Assembly: GCA_904501735.1 (NCBI GenBank)
Contig: CAJGBY010000007.1
Span: 36,837 to 100,836 of the forward strand
Source: an uncultured Muribaculaceae bacterium
GTDB lineage: Bacteria; Bacteroidota; Bacteroidia; Bacteroidales; Muribaculaceae
Reading direction: 5' to 3'
Length of the DNA: 64,000 nucleotides
The translations under genes were made by a program, and so were the position numbers. Numbering within the stretch: the stretch's first letter is position 1; each line of letters opens with the position of its first letter. Positions 1 to 7,997 of this stretch are shown here, one piece after another. The notes beneath the pieces are model-generated. The model ran no database searches, had not been told where the DNA came from, and was given only the letters and a program-made list of their open reading frames with translations.

Positions 1-55
1 CTTATTATATCCTTTTACTCTTAATTAATTGAATTTTCAAGAAATAAGTTTACTC

Positions 56-517
56 ATGCCTAAAGAAATTGAACACAAATATCTCGTTATAAACAATTCT
101 TTCAAAGAATATGCCACCAAAAGTATCGCTATCTATCAAGGATACCTATCTAAAGACAAAGAACGAACAGTTCGTGTTAGAACTGCTAACGATTTAGCTT
201 TCATCACTGTAAAAGGTAAAAACATAGGCGATACACGACTTGAATTTGAATATCCAATACCATTCGATGAAGCCTCAACTCTACTCAAACAGCTTTGTAT
301 CACTCCAATCATCGAAAAGACTCGTTACATCGTCGAATACAATGGCAACACATGGGAAATTGACGAATTTAAAGGCGCTCTCGAAGGGCTCATTCTTGCT
401 GAAATAGAAATACCTTCAAGCGAATACAAATATGACATTCCTCCGTTCATTGGGAAGAATGTCACAAATGATGTTCGTTATTATAATTCTAATCTTATCG
501 ATAAGATTCCCGAATAG
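56..517 (+). CDS. CYTH-domain triphosphatase-like protein
   Basis: A 153-residue protein that is essentially one CYTH (triphosphate tunnel metalloenzyme) domain. The N-terminal signature EIEHKYLV supplies the ExExK motif (E4, E6, K8). It is followed by alternating charged strands (TVRVRT, TVKGKN, RLEFEYPIP) and an acidic pair in LAEIEIP, as expected for a tunnel that binds triphosphate and metal. Family members of this size hydrolyse inorganic triphosphate or related organic triphosphates; the substrate here cannot be told. I start it at ATG 56 because the family begins MxxEIExK; the in-frame TTG at 29 would add nine unconserved residues. It converges with the rRNA methyltransferase, whose stop lies 2 nt away. 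The 3' end carries an 18-bp perfect palindrome (491-508). Confidence 0.85.
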   Translation: MPKEIEHKYLVINNSFKEYATKSIAIYQGYLSKDKERTVRVRTANDLAFITVKGKNIGDTRLEFEYPIPFDEASTLLKQLCITPIIEKTRYIVEYNGNTWEIDEFKGALEGLILAEIEIPSSEYKYDIPPFIGKNVTNDVRYYNSNLIDKIPE

Positions 518-519
518 AT

Positions 520-1932
520 TTATTCCTTCAACGACAAGCCCACCACATTTTCCACATGGTGTGTATGAGGGAACATATCCACAGGTTGTATTTCTGTAAC
601 TGTATACTTTGCATCAAGCATAGCAAGGTCGCGAGCTTGTGTTGCAGGATTACAGCTCACATATACGATGCGTTTAGGTTCTGCTGAAAGTATCACATTC
701 ACCACATCTTCATGCATTCCCGCTCTTGGTGGGTCTACAATCATCACATCTGGAGTGCCATGTTGTGCCACGAAATCTTCGGTAAGCACATCTTTCATAT
801 CACCAGCATAGAACAAGGTGTTTTCAATACCATTCACCTTAGAATTTAATTTAGCATCGGCTATTGCATCTTCTACATACTCAATACCTACCACTTGACG
901 AGCTTGACGAGCCACAAAGTTCGCAATAGTTCCTGTTCCTGTATATAGGTCATATACCAACTCATTTCCTGTCAAGTTAGCCATTCTACGAGCCACCTTA
1001 TACAATTCATAAGCTTGAGCCGAATTAGTTTGATAGAAAGATTTCGCTCCCACTCTAAACTTAAGACCTTCCATTTCTTCCTCGATATAATCCTTACCCT
1101 TAAACAAGATAATATCTTGGTCGCCAATAGTGTCATTTACCTTAAGATTAACCACATATTGCAATGATGTGATTTGTGGGAATTGTTCAGCTATCGCTGT
1201 CATCACATTGTGAATCTTTTCTTGGTCGTCTTCACCAAACACTACTACAAGCATTATATCGCCTGTACTTGCAGTTCTAATCATCAATGTTCGCATCAAG
1301 CCTGTTTGCGCCTTCAAGTCATAGAATGTATATTCCTTCGACAATGTATACTCTCTAATGAAGAGTCTAATGAAGTTAGAAATATTTTCTTGCAACCAAC
1401 ACTTCTTTATATCAAGCACTTTATCAAATGCTCCTGGAATGTGAAAGCCCAACGCATTTCTATCAGGATACTCAATTCCACTTCTCATTTCTTCAAATGT
1501 AAGCCAACATTTGTTCGAGAATGTGAATTCAAGCTTATTGCGATAGAATTGTGTATTTGCTGAACCCAAAATTGGACTAATTTCAGGAATAGGTATTTTA
1601 GCAATGCGTTCCATTGCATCTTTTACCTGTTGTTGTTTATATTTCAGCTGTTCTGAATATGGTAGATGTTGCCATTTACAACCACCACAAACGCCAAAAT
1701 GTTGACAAAATGGTTGTTGTCTTGTTTCGCTTGGTTTCACAAGATTCACAATATGACCTTCGGCATAACTATGTTTCTTCTTGTCAAGTTTAACATCAGC
1801 AATATCACCAGGAGCTCCATAAGGAATAAATACTACCATATCATTCACTCTGGCAATACTTTTTCCTTCGGCTGCTACACCTGTTATTTCTACGCCTTCC
1901 AACAAAGGCAATTCTTTTCTTTTTCGTCCCAT
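520..1932 (-). CDS. rlmD: 23S rRNA (uracil-5-)-methyltransferase, RlmD/RumA family
   Basis: A 470-residue SAM-dependent RNA m5U methyltransferase. An N-terminal TRAM RNA-binding domain (about 1-65) is followed by the iron-sulfur cluster cysteines C76-x5-C82-x2-C85, with a fourth Cys near 178 (KKCWLQ). The C-terminal half is the Rossmann methyltransferase, with YDLYTGTGTIA, VDPPRAGM and the catalytic-Cys motif YVSCNPATQARDL. The closest named relatives are RumA/RlmD (23S U1939) and the RlmCD type; which uridine is modified cannot be decided from sequence. It lies downstream of tig on the same strand but has its own -7 box and is separated from tig by a terminator, so it is probably transcribed alone. 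The length is normal. Confidence 0.88.
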   Translation of the reverse strand: MGRKRKELPLLEGVEITGVAAEGKSIARVNDMVVFIPYGAPGDIADVKLDKKKHSYAEGHIVNLVKPSETRQQPFCQHFGVCGGCKWQHLPYSEQLKYKQQQVKDAMERIAKIPIPEISPILGSANTQFYRNKLEFTFSNKCWLTFEEMRSGIEYPDRNALGFHIPGAFDKVLDIKKCWLQENISNFIRLFIREYTLSKEYTFYDLKAQTGLMRTLMIRTASTGDIMLVVVFGEDDQEKIHNVMTAIAEQFPQITSLQYVVNLKVNDTIGDQDIILFKGKDYIEEEMEGLKFRVGAKSFYQTNSAQAYELYKVARRMANLTGNELVYDLYTGTGTIANFVARQARQVVGIEYVEDAIADAKLNSKVNGIENTLFYAGDMKDVLTEDFVAQHGTPDVMIVDPPRAGMHEDVVNVILSAEPKRIVYVSCNPATQARDLAMLDAKYTVTEIQPVDMFPHTHHVENVVGLSLKE

Positions 1933-1956
1933 TTCTAATTAGATTGTTCTTTTCTG

Positions 1957-1964
1957 CAAAACTA
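1957..1964 (-). promoter_or_regulatory. -7 box of rlmD promoter
   Basis: Read on the minus strand this is TAGTTTTG, an exact TAnnTTTG match, 25 nt before the rlmD ATG and just after the tig terminator. Confidence 0.55.
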
Positions 1965-2001
1965 CAAAAAAATGAGGAGATGTCGATAACATTCCCCTCA
2001 C
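1964..2001 (-). terminator. tig terminator
   Basis: On the minus strand a GTGAGG...CCTCAT hairpin with an inner ATGT/ACAT stem is followed by a run of seven T. It lies 27 nt past the tig stop codon. Confidence 0.6.
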
Positions 2002-2027
2002 TAATATAGTATTATTGTAAGATTATC

Positions 2028-3380
2028 TTACTTTTCAGCGAAAAGTTCGTTGAATGCTTCTACATTCACTGTCTTTTCTTCAAGAGTTACTGCGTTCTTG
2101 ATTTCAGCAAATAGCTTGTTATCTACTGATTGTTGAACGATTTGTGAATGGTAATCCTTGTTTTCTAGCATTTCCTTAGCATACTTTTCAAGCATTTCTT
2201 CAGGAACATTTGCCATACCATATTGTGCAAATTGTTGGTAAGCGATACGCTTAGCATCTGCCAATAGGTCTTCTTCGTTAACCTTCACTTCAAGCAATCT
2301 TGCAGCTTCTTCCTTGATAAGTTGCCATTCAAGTTGTGGAACCATCTTAGGGAATTCTTCGTCGATGTTTTCAGCTGTATACTTGTTGTCTTGGCGTACC
2401 AACCACTTCTTCAAGAATTCAGTTGGCAATTCCAATGCACCTACTTGAGCCTTCAATACATTTTCAGCATCGATAGTGAAACGGAAGTTGCTATCGTTTA
2501 CAAGTTGTGCAGCGATCATTTCCTTCAACTTAGCGAAATATTCTTCTTCGTTTGCAACTGCACCCTTACCGAATACTGCATCAAACAATTCTTGATTCAA
2601 TTCAGCAGCTTGATTTACCAAGATTTCAGCAATTGTCAACTTAAAGTCGCTCTTTACATCAGCTTGTTCTCTGTCGATATTCAACATTGAAGACAATTCA
2701 CCAAGATTACCTTCGCAAGTATTCCATGGGTTGAATACAACTTCTTCGCCTAGTTTCTTATCAGCAAACTTAGCCTTTTCGTCTTCGCTCTTGAAGTATT
2801 GAGGAGCAACGATTGTTGATTCTACACTGATACCACCTTCTTTTACTGCACCAGTTTCATCAAGTTCTACCATTGAACCCTTTACAAGAGCTGTAGCATC
2901 TACTTGTTCGCCCTTTACTTGCTTACCGAAACGCTTGCTGAACATTTCATTTTGTTGATCGATCATCTTTTGATCAACTTCGATAGTGTAATAAGGTACA
3001 TTTACCGACTTGTCAACTGCCAACTTGATTTCAGGAGCAAAACCTACTTCAAACTTGAATGAGAAATCCTTCATTGTATCGAAGTCTACTTCATCTGCAT
3101 TTGCAATGATAGGTTCACCAAGAAGATTTAGCTTATTTTCTTGTATATAATTAACGAGGTTATCGTATATTTCACGATTAACAACTTCTACAAGCACTTC
3201 CTTACCATACTTCTTTTGCAACAAACCTGCAGGAACGTGACCTGGACGGAATCCTGGTAGTGGGTGCTTAACACCGATTTGCTTTAGTTCAGCTTTTACT
3301 TTGTTTTGATAGTCCTTTTCTTCGATTGATAGTGTGATGATACCATTCACATTATCAATTTTTTCCAATGTTACATTCAT
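2028..3380 (-). CDS. tig: Trigger factor
   Basis: A 450-residue ribosome-associated folding chaperone. The N-terminal ribosome-binding domain carries GFRPGHVPAGLLQKKYG (about 43-59), the loop that docks on the large subunit. A divergent FKBP-like middle segment (about 150-245) follows; its peptidyl-prolyl isomerase motifs are poorly conserved, which is common in Bacteroidota. The helical C-terminal cradle extends to the end. Trigger factor meets nascent chains at the exit tunnel. It is a single-gene unit: own promoter upstream, terminator downstream. It lies about 300 nt from, and divergent to, the phe/tyr operon. Unlike clpB, lon and htpG further along, it has a normal housekeeping -7 box rather than a sigma-54 type element. 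Confidence 0.93.
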   Translation of the reverse strand: MNVTLEKIDNVNGIITLSIEEKDYQNKVKAELKQIGVKHPLPGFRPGHVPAGLLQKKYGKEVLVEVVNREIYDNLVNYIQENKLNLLGEPIIANADEVDFDTMKDFSFKFEVGFAPEIKLAVDKSVNVPYYTIEVDQKMIDQQNEMFSKRFGKQVKGEQVDATALVKGSMVELDETGAVKEGGISVESTIVAPQYFKSEDEKAKFADKKLGEEVVFNPWNTCEGNLGELSSMLNIDREQADVKSDFKLTIAEILVNQAAELNQELFDAVFGKGAVANEEEYFAKLKEMIAAQLVNDSNFRFTIDAENVLKAQVGALELPTEFLKKWLVRQDNKYTAENIDEEFPKMVPQLEWQLIKEEAARLLEVKVNEEDLLADAKRIAYQQFAQYGMANVPEEMLEKYAKEMLENKDYHSQIVQQSVDNKLFAEIKNAVTLEEKTVNVEAFNELFAEK

Positions 3381-3452
3381 TTTGTAGAATATATTTTAAT
3401 GATTAATTTCTTTTTTTATCTTGCACAAGATTACTCTTCTGCAAAAACTTTG

Positions 3453-3460
3453 CAAAATTA
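3453..3460 (-). promoter_or_regulatory. -7 box of tig promoter
   Basis: Minus-strand TAATTTTG, about 73 nt before the tig ATG. An inverted repeat ATCTTG-CA-CAAGAT (3418-3431) lies in the inferred 5' leader. Confidence 0.55.
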
Positions 3461-3632
3461 CATCATCTTTAGCCTTTTAACAAATTTAGCTATACTTTTT
3501 TTCATTTTCTAACTAATTTAGAATGCATTTAACACCTAAAAAAGAGTTTTTACAACTTAAAGTGCTTTTTTCGTCTAAATTTCTCACACAAATATTTATT
3601 TGAGTAATTATATATTTTTTTTAGCATTTTTA

Positions 3633-3662
3633 TTTGTTTTTCGAAACTTTTCCATAACTTTG
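3633..3662 (+). promoter_or_regulatory. Promoter of the phe/tyr operon
   Basis: TTTG (3633-3636), an 18-nt spacer, then TAACTTTG (3655-3662): the Bacteroidota -33/-7 pair. Transcription should start near 3666-3670, about 20 nt before the leader peptide ATG. Confidence 0.75.
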
Positions 3663-3689
3663 CAATAAATATTCGAATTAAGTATCAAA

Positions 3690-3767
3690 ATGAAACAATT
3701 TTACGCATATTGCTTTTTCTTTTACTTTTATTTTAGCAGAAATAAAGGCAGGAGCTTGTGCGCTTAA
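3690..3767 (+). CDS. Phe/Tyr-rich leader peptide of the phe/tyr operon
   Basis: A 25-codon ORF between the promoter and the operon terminator. Ten of its 25 residues are Phe (6) or Tyr (4), with an unbroken run FFFYFYF at codons 9-15. This is the architecture of an attenuation leader peptide for aromatic amino acids, and the four downstream genes make Phe and Tyr. Codons 20-22 (GGC AGG AGC, from 3747) contain GGCAGGA, the exact complement of the 5' arm of the downstream terminator. Ribosome position on this ORF would therefore decide which hairpin forms: stalling in the aromatic run leaves GGCAGGA free, while reading to the stop at 3765 covers it. No annotated function beyond regulation is expected of the peptide. 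Confidence 0.85.
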   Translation: MKQFYAYCFFFYFYFSRNKGRSLCA

Positions 3768-3831
3768 TTTTTTTTGAATAAATGATTAACCCTAATATAA
3801 AATCCTGCCATTAAAAATGTCAGGATTTTTT
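3747..3831 (+). promoter_or_regulatory. Transcription attenuator (antiterminator/terminator) of the phe/tyr operon
   Basis: Two mutually exclusive pairings are visible. Antiterminator: GGCAGGA (3747-3753, inside the leader ORF) with TCCTGCC (3803-3809), seven perfect pairs. Terminator: AATCCTG (3801-3807) with CAGGATT (3821-3827), extended across one C/T mismatch by CATT/AATG, then a T run. The terminator ends 19 nt before the pheA ATG. Low charged tRNA-Phe or tRNA-Tyr should favour read-through. Confidence 0.82.
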
Positions 3832-3849
3832 ATTAAAAACTTTATTACA

Positions 3850-4692
3850 ATGAAAAAGAGAGTAACAATTCAGGGTGTAGCTGGTTGTTTTCATGAAGCA
3901 GCAGCTAAAGAATATTTCGCCGATGAAAGTATCGACATTATTCCTTGCGAAACATTCCCCATCCTGTTTGATAAACTTAAATATGATGCATCACTTCTTG
4001 GCATTATCGCTATAGAAAATACAATAGCTGGTAGTTTGTTGCAAAACCACGAACTACTTCGACAAAGCAATCTAAGTATCGTAGGCGAACAACACCTATA
4101 TATTTCACATGTGCTTTGTGCTCTTCCAGGACAAACTATCGACCAACTTACCGAAGTTAATTCTCACCCTATGGCTCTTATGCAATGTGAACAATACCTA
4201 CTTCGTCACCCTAATCTAAAAATGGTTGAAACAAGCGACACCGCTGGAAGTGCACAATACATTGCCGAAAACCAAGTCAAAGGCCACGCTGCTGTTTGTG
4301 GTCGATATGCTGCCGAACTATACGGCTTAAACATTCTCGACGAGGACATTCAAACCAACAAACGCAACTTCACTCGTTTCCTTATCGTGGCCGACCCTCT
4401 TGAAGCCGAAGAACTAACAAAGAACAAGACAATAGACAAAGCATCTTTAGTTTTCACTCTGCCTCACACTCATGGTAGTTTATCTAAGATACTCACCATA
4501 TTTTCATTCTACGACATCAATCTCACCAAGATTCAATCTATGCCTATCATAGGACGCGAATGGGAATATCGTTTCTATATCGATGTTACTTTCGACAATT
4601 ATATGCGTTACAAGCAATCTATCGATGCAGTAAGACCTTTGTTGAACGAATTTAAAATTTTAGGAGAATACAACGCTTATGCAAAACAATAA
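3850..4692 (+). CDS. pheA: Prephenate dehydratase
   Basis: A 280-residue monofunctional prephenate dehydratase that converts prephenate to phenylpyruvate in phenylalanine synthesis. The catalytic domain (1-180) ends with the diagnostic T175-R176-F177 in KRNFTRFLIV. A C-terminal ACT domain (about 198-275) carries GSLSKIL in place of the GALxxL motif and QSMP (229-232) in place of the usual ESRP of the Phe-binding site. I start at ATG 3850: an in-frame ATG at 3817 lies inside the terminator hairpin and would add eleven unconserved residues. It is the first structural gene of the operon and overlaps the aminotransferase by 14 nt. Expression should depend on the upstream attenuator. Confidence 0.93.
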   Translation: MKKRVTIQGVAGCFHEAAAKEYFADESIDIIPCETFPILFDKLKYDASLLGIIAIENTIAGSLLQNHELLRQSNLSIVGEQHLYISHVLCALPGQTIDQLTEVNSHPMALMQCEQYLLRHPNLKMVETSDTAGSAQYIAENQVKGHAAVCGRYAAELYGLNILDEDIQTNKRNFTRFLIVADPLEAEELTKNKTIDKASLVFTLPHTHGSLSKILTIFSFYDINLTKIQSMPIIGREWEYRFYIDVTFDNYMRYKQSIDAVRPLLNEFKILGEYNAYAKQ

Positions 4693-5863
4693 TTTAAACA
4701 TAATGCCTGCCAACCGAGTTCAGCAGGTTAAAGAATACTATTTCTCTCGCAAACTCAAAGAAATTGCAGAGTTGAACGCTAATGGTGCCGACATCATATC
4801 ATTGGGTATTGGCGGACCTGATCGTCCTCCTCACATCGACACTATAAATACCCTTTGTCAAGAAGCTCAATTGCCAAATTCTCATGGCTACCAATCTTAT
4901 GTTGGTCTACCTGAGCTACGCGAAGCTTTTTCACAATGGTACAAGCGTTTTTACAATGTAGAACTCAATTCAGCCAACGAAATCCAACCTCTTATTGGAT
5001 CTAAAGAAGGTATTCTACACACCACTTTAGCATTCGTAAACCCTGGCGATGGAGTTCTCCTTCCTAACCCAGGTTACCCTACCTATACATCAGTGAGCCG
5101 ACTTGCCGAAGCTGAGCTTTACACCTACGACCTTACTGAAGAAAGTAATTGGGAGCCCGATTTTGATGCACTTGAGAAACTACCTTTGGAGAAAATTAAA
5201 CTTATGTGGGTAAATTATCCTCACATGCCCACAGGGAAGCGCGCATCGTTGGAGTTATTCCAAAAGTTGGTCGATTTCGGTCGTAAGCACAACATCGTTA
5301 TTGTGAACGACAACCCTTACAGCTTCATTCTCAACGACAAACCTCTAAGTATCTTCAATATCGAAGGTGCCAAGGACATTGCTATCGAGATGAACTCACT
5401 TAGCAAATCGCACAATATGCCAGGTTGGCGCATTGGTATGCTTGCTTCCAATCCTACATTCATCCAATGGATTTTGAAAGTGAAATCCAACATTGATTCG
5501 GGACAATTTCGCCCAATGATGAAAGCTGCTATCGAAGCACTGAAGCAAGGACAAGAATGGTACGACGATGTCAATAGCACTTATACTAAACGCCGTCTCA
5601 TTGCCGAAGAAATAATGAACACTCTCGGCTGCCATTTCGACCCTGAACAAAGTGGACTATTCCTTTGGGGACGAATTCCAAACGATGCAGCAAGTTCTGA
5701 AGCATTAGCCGACAACATTCTTTATAATGCTCGCGTGTTCATCACTCCAGGATTTATCTTTGGAAGCAATGGCGATCGCTACATTCGCATCTCGCTATGC
5801 GCAACCGAAGAAAAGATGAACGAAGCACTCAATCGTATTAAACAATTAGTAAACAATCAATAA
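4679..5863 (+). CDS. Class I/II aminotransferase, probable aromatic amino acid transaminase
   Basis: A 394-residue fold-type I PLP aminotransferase. The PLP lysine is K243 in SLSKSHNMPGWRIG. The cofactor pocket includes NPGYPTYTS and the N-D-N-P-Y segment (about 210-214), and substrate-carboxylate binding is by the conserved late Arg (RYIRIS). It resembles aspartate/LL-diaminopimelate-type enzymes. Placed between pheA and the DAHP synthase, it most likely transaminates phenylpyruvate and 4-hydroxyphenylpyruvate to Phe and Tyr; that role is inferred from context. The start overlaps the pheA 3' end by 14 nt, suggesting translational coupling. The length is normal. Confidence 0.85.
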   Translation: MQNNNLNIMPANRVQQVKEYYFSRKLKEIAELNANGADIISLGIGGPDRPPHIDTINTLCQEAQLPNSHGYQSYVGLPELREAFSQWYKRFYNVELNSANEIQPLIGSKEGILHTTLAFVNPGDGVLLPNPGYPTYTSVSRLAEAELYTYDLTEESNWEPDFDALEKLPLEKIKLMWVNYPHMPTGKRASLELFQKLVDFGRKHNIVIVNDNPYSFILNDKPLSIFNIEGAKDIAIEMNSLSKSHNMPGWRIGMLASNPTFIQWILKVKSNIDSGQFRPMMKAAIEALKQGQEWYDDVNSTYTKRRLIAEEIMNTLGCHFDPEQSGLFLWGRIPNDAASSEALADNILYNARVFITPGFIFGSNGDRYIRISLCATEEKMNEALNRIKQLVNNQ

Positions 5864-5876
5864 ATACATATCTACT

Positions 5877-6953
5877 ATGATGAAAGATTTACAGTCAATC
5901 ATATCACAAAGTATTGACAACAAACCGATGATTATCGCTGGTCCTTGCAGTGCCGAAACTGAGGAACAAGTTATGAATACAGCTATCAATCTTGCCAACA
6001 ATGGCATCAAATATTTCCGTGCAGGTATATGGAAACCTCGCACCAAACCAGGTGGTTTTGAAGGTGTTGGTGTCGAAGGTCTTGCTTGGTTGAAACGCGT
6101 CAAGGAAGAAACTGGCATGTATACATGTACCGAAGTCGCTACCAAGGCTCATGTCGAAGCAGCTCTTGAAGCCGACATCGATATTCTTTGGATTGGCGCA
6201 CGCACTTCTGCCAACCCTTTCGCTATGCAAGAAATTGCCGATGCACTTGTGGGACACGAAGACAAGATTGTCCTTGTTAAAAACCCTGTCAACCCAGATA
6301 TCGAACTTTGGATTGGTGCATTGCAACGCATCTACAACGCAGGTATTCGCAAACTTGGTGCTATTCACCGTGGTTTTAGCGCTTACGGCAAACACCTATA
6401 TCGCAACATGCCACAATGGCACATTCCTATCGAATTGCACCGTCGCATTCCAAACCTACCAATCTTCTGCGACCCTTCTCACATCGGTGGACTACGCGAA
6501 CTCATTGCACCTATCTCTCAACAAGCCATCGACATGGGATTTGAAGGTCTTATAATCGAATCTCACTGTGATCCTGATTGTGCTTGGAGCGACAAGAGCC
6601 AACAAGTTACTCCTGATGTACTTAATTACATTTTGAACACTCTTGTTGTGCGCGCAACATCGCAAACAACCGAAAACCTCAACCTTCTTCGCCAACAAAT
6701 CGACGAACTCGACAACGACCTCATCGAAGTTCTTAGCAAGCGTATGCGCGTGTGTCGCGAAATCGGTCAATACAAGAAGGAACACCACATGCAAGTAGTT
6801 CAAACTGGTCGATACGACGACATCTTAAAGTCTCGTATCAAACTGGCCGAAGAAATGGGCATGAGTGGCGACTTTATGAAGACTGTCCTTCAAGCTATTC
6901 ACGAAGAATCAGTTCGTCAACAAATTGAAATTATTAACGGTAGAAAAATCTAA
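5877..6953 (+). CDS. aroF: Bifunctional DAHP synthase / chorismate mutase
   Basis: A 358-residue fusion of the first enzyme of the shikimate pathway with chorismate mutase. Residues 1-255 are a type I-beta 3-deoxy-D-arabino-heptulosonate-7-phosphate synthase: AGPCSAE (21-27), FRAGIWKPRTKPGGFEG, IHRGFS, FCDPSHIGG and ESHCDPDCAWSDKSQQ. From about residue 262 follows an AroQ-type all-alpha chorismate mutase: LRQQIDELDNDLIEVLSKRM, then CREIGQYKKEH. Fusions of this type are usually feedback-inhibited through the mutase domain by prephenate or chorismate. With pheA, the aminotransferase and tyrA it covers pathway entry plus the chorismate branch to Phe and Tyr. The start is at the ATG-ATG pair at 5877. 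The symbol is by analogy. Confidence 0.9.
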   Translation: MMKDLQSIISQSIDNKPMIIAGPCSAETEEQVMNTAINLANNGIKYFRAGIWKPRTKPGGFEGVGVEGLAWLKRVKEETGMYTCTEVATKAHVEAALEADIDILWIGARTSANPFAMQEIADALVGHEDKIVLVKNPVNPDIELWIGALQRIYNAGIRKLGAIHRGFSAYGKHLYRNMPQWHIPIELHRRIPNLPIFCDPSHIGGLRELIAPISQQAIDMGFEGLIIESHCDPDCAWSDKSQQVTPDVLNYILNTLVVRATSQTTENLNLLRQQIDELDNDLIEVLSKRMRVCREIGQYKKEHHMQVVQTGRYDDILKSRIKLAEEMGMSGDFMKTVLQAIHEESVRQQIEIINGRKI

Positions 6954-6968
6954 TACACTTTATTCAAT

Positions 6969-7742
6969 ATGAAAATTCTAATCTTAGGAGCAGGCAAAAT
7001 GGGTACATTCTTCTGTGATGTACTCAGTTTCAAACACAAAGTGGCTGTTTTCGACACCAATCCTCAAAAGCTGCGTTTCACTTTCAACACTCAACGCATG
7101 ACTACCTATGAGGAAGTGGCCGAATTCGCACCCGAACTTGTAATCAATGCTGCAACAGTAAAATACACTATCCCAGCATTTGAGGCTGTACTACCCCATT
7201 TGCCTAAAAATTGTATTATTTCCGACATCGCATCGGTTAAGACTGGGCTTGCCGAATTTTACGCAAAAGCCGGACACCCATTCGTGAGTACACACCCTAT
7301 GTTCGGCCCTACTTTCGCTTCATTGAGCAACCTATCGAGCGAAAATGCCATTATCATTTCCGAAAGCGACCACATGGGCAAAGTATTTTTCAAAGACCTA
7401 TACAGCGAACTGCATCTCAACATCTTTGAATACTCGTTCCAACAACACGACGAAACTATCGCATTCTCGCTTTCAATCCCATTTGCAAGCACATTAGTAT
7501 TTGCAAGCGTAATGAAGCATCAAGAAGCTCCAGGTACCACATTCAAGCGTCACATGGCTATTGCACACGGACTGATGTCAGAAGATGATTACCTACTTCA
7601 AGAAATCCTTTTCAACCCTCACACAGGTGAGCAACTCGAAAAGATTCAAGCGCAGCTAAGCCACTTGCAAGCTATCGTAAAAGAACGCGACAGCGAGGCT
7701 ATGAAACAATACCTCGACACCGTTCGCGATAATCTAAAGTAA
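6969..7742 (+). CDS. tyrA: Prephenate dehydrogenase
   Basis: A 257-residue NAD(P)-dependent prephenate dehydrogenase, the tyrosine branch enzyme that oxidatively decarboxylates prephenate to 4-hydroxyphenylpyruvate. A Rossmann GxGxxG (LGAGKMG, 6-12) is followed by the acidic cofactor residue in VFDTNP and the substrate-site motif STHPMFGP (107-114), with a helical dimerisation domain after about 165. No ACT domain is present, so no allosteric Tyr site is visible. It is the last gene of the operon, 15 nt after the DAHP synthase fusion, and is followed by a strong terminator. Placing the Tyr and Phe branches in one operon fits the mixed Phe/Tyr leader peptide. Confidence 0.9.
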   Translation: MKILILGAGKMGTFFCDVLSFKHKVAVFDTNPQKLRFTFNTQRMTTYEEVAEFAPELVINAATVKYTIPAFEAVLPHLPKNCIISDIASVKTGLAEFYAKAGHPFVSTHPMFGPTFASLSNLSSENAIIISESDHMGKVFFKDLYSELHLNIFEYSFQQHDETIAFSLSIPFASTLVFASVMKHQEAPGTTFKRHMAIAHGLMSEDDYLLQEILFNPHTGEQLEKIQAQLSHLQAIVKERDSEAMKQYLDTVRDNLK

Positions 7743-7774
7743 TTGTTTTGAATAAAACATTTTTATAAACACTA

Positions 7775-7806
7775 AGGCGATGCACTTTGACGCATCGCCT
7801 TTTTTA
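7775..7806 (+). terminator. Terminator of the phe/tyr operon
   Basis: AGGCGATGC / GCATCGCCT perfect 9-bp stem with an 8-nt loop and a T tail, 33 nt after tyrA. Confidence 0.9.
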
Positions 7807-7895
7807 TAACAATAAGAATTCAATGTATATTAGAACGCACAACATGTATAATATCTAATCTGCCATTTCTTCCCTTTTTGCGACAAAAATGCAGT

Positions 7896-7910
7896 TGGCA
7901 CACCATTTGT
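7896..7910 (+). promoter_or_regulatory. Sigma-54 type (-24/-12) promoter candidate of clpB
   Basis: TGGCAC-ACCAT-TTGT. The GG (7897) and the G of the -12 element (7909) are exactly 12 nt apart, as in the RpoN consensus TGGCAC-N5-TTGC. No TAnnTTTG box is visible between the tyrA terminator and clpB. The predicted start is near 7922, leaving a 75-nt leader. Confidence 0.6.
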
Positions 7911-7997
7911 ATATATTATTTTCGAACAGGATTATTACTACAATGTTTATAGTATGATAGCCCAACAATATAATTTAAACCATCAAAAACAATAGTT

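Noticed and set aside
3418..3431. Inverted repeat ATCTTG-CA-CAAGAT in the tig leader as an operator
   Set aside because: Short and with a 2-nt spacer; likely by chance in AT-rich leader DNA.
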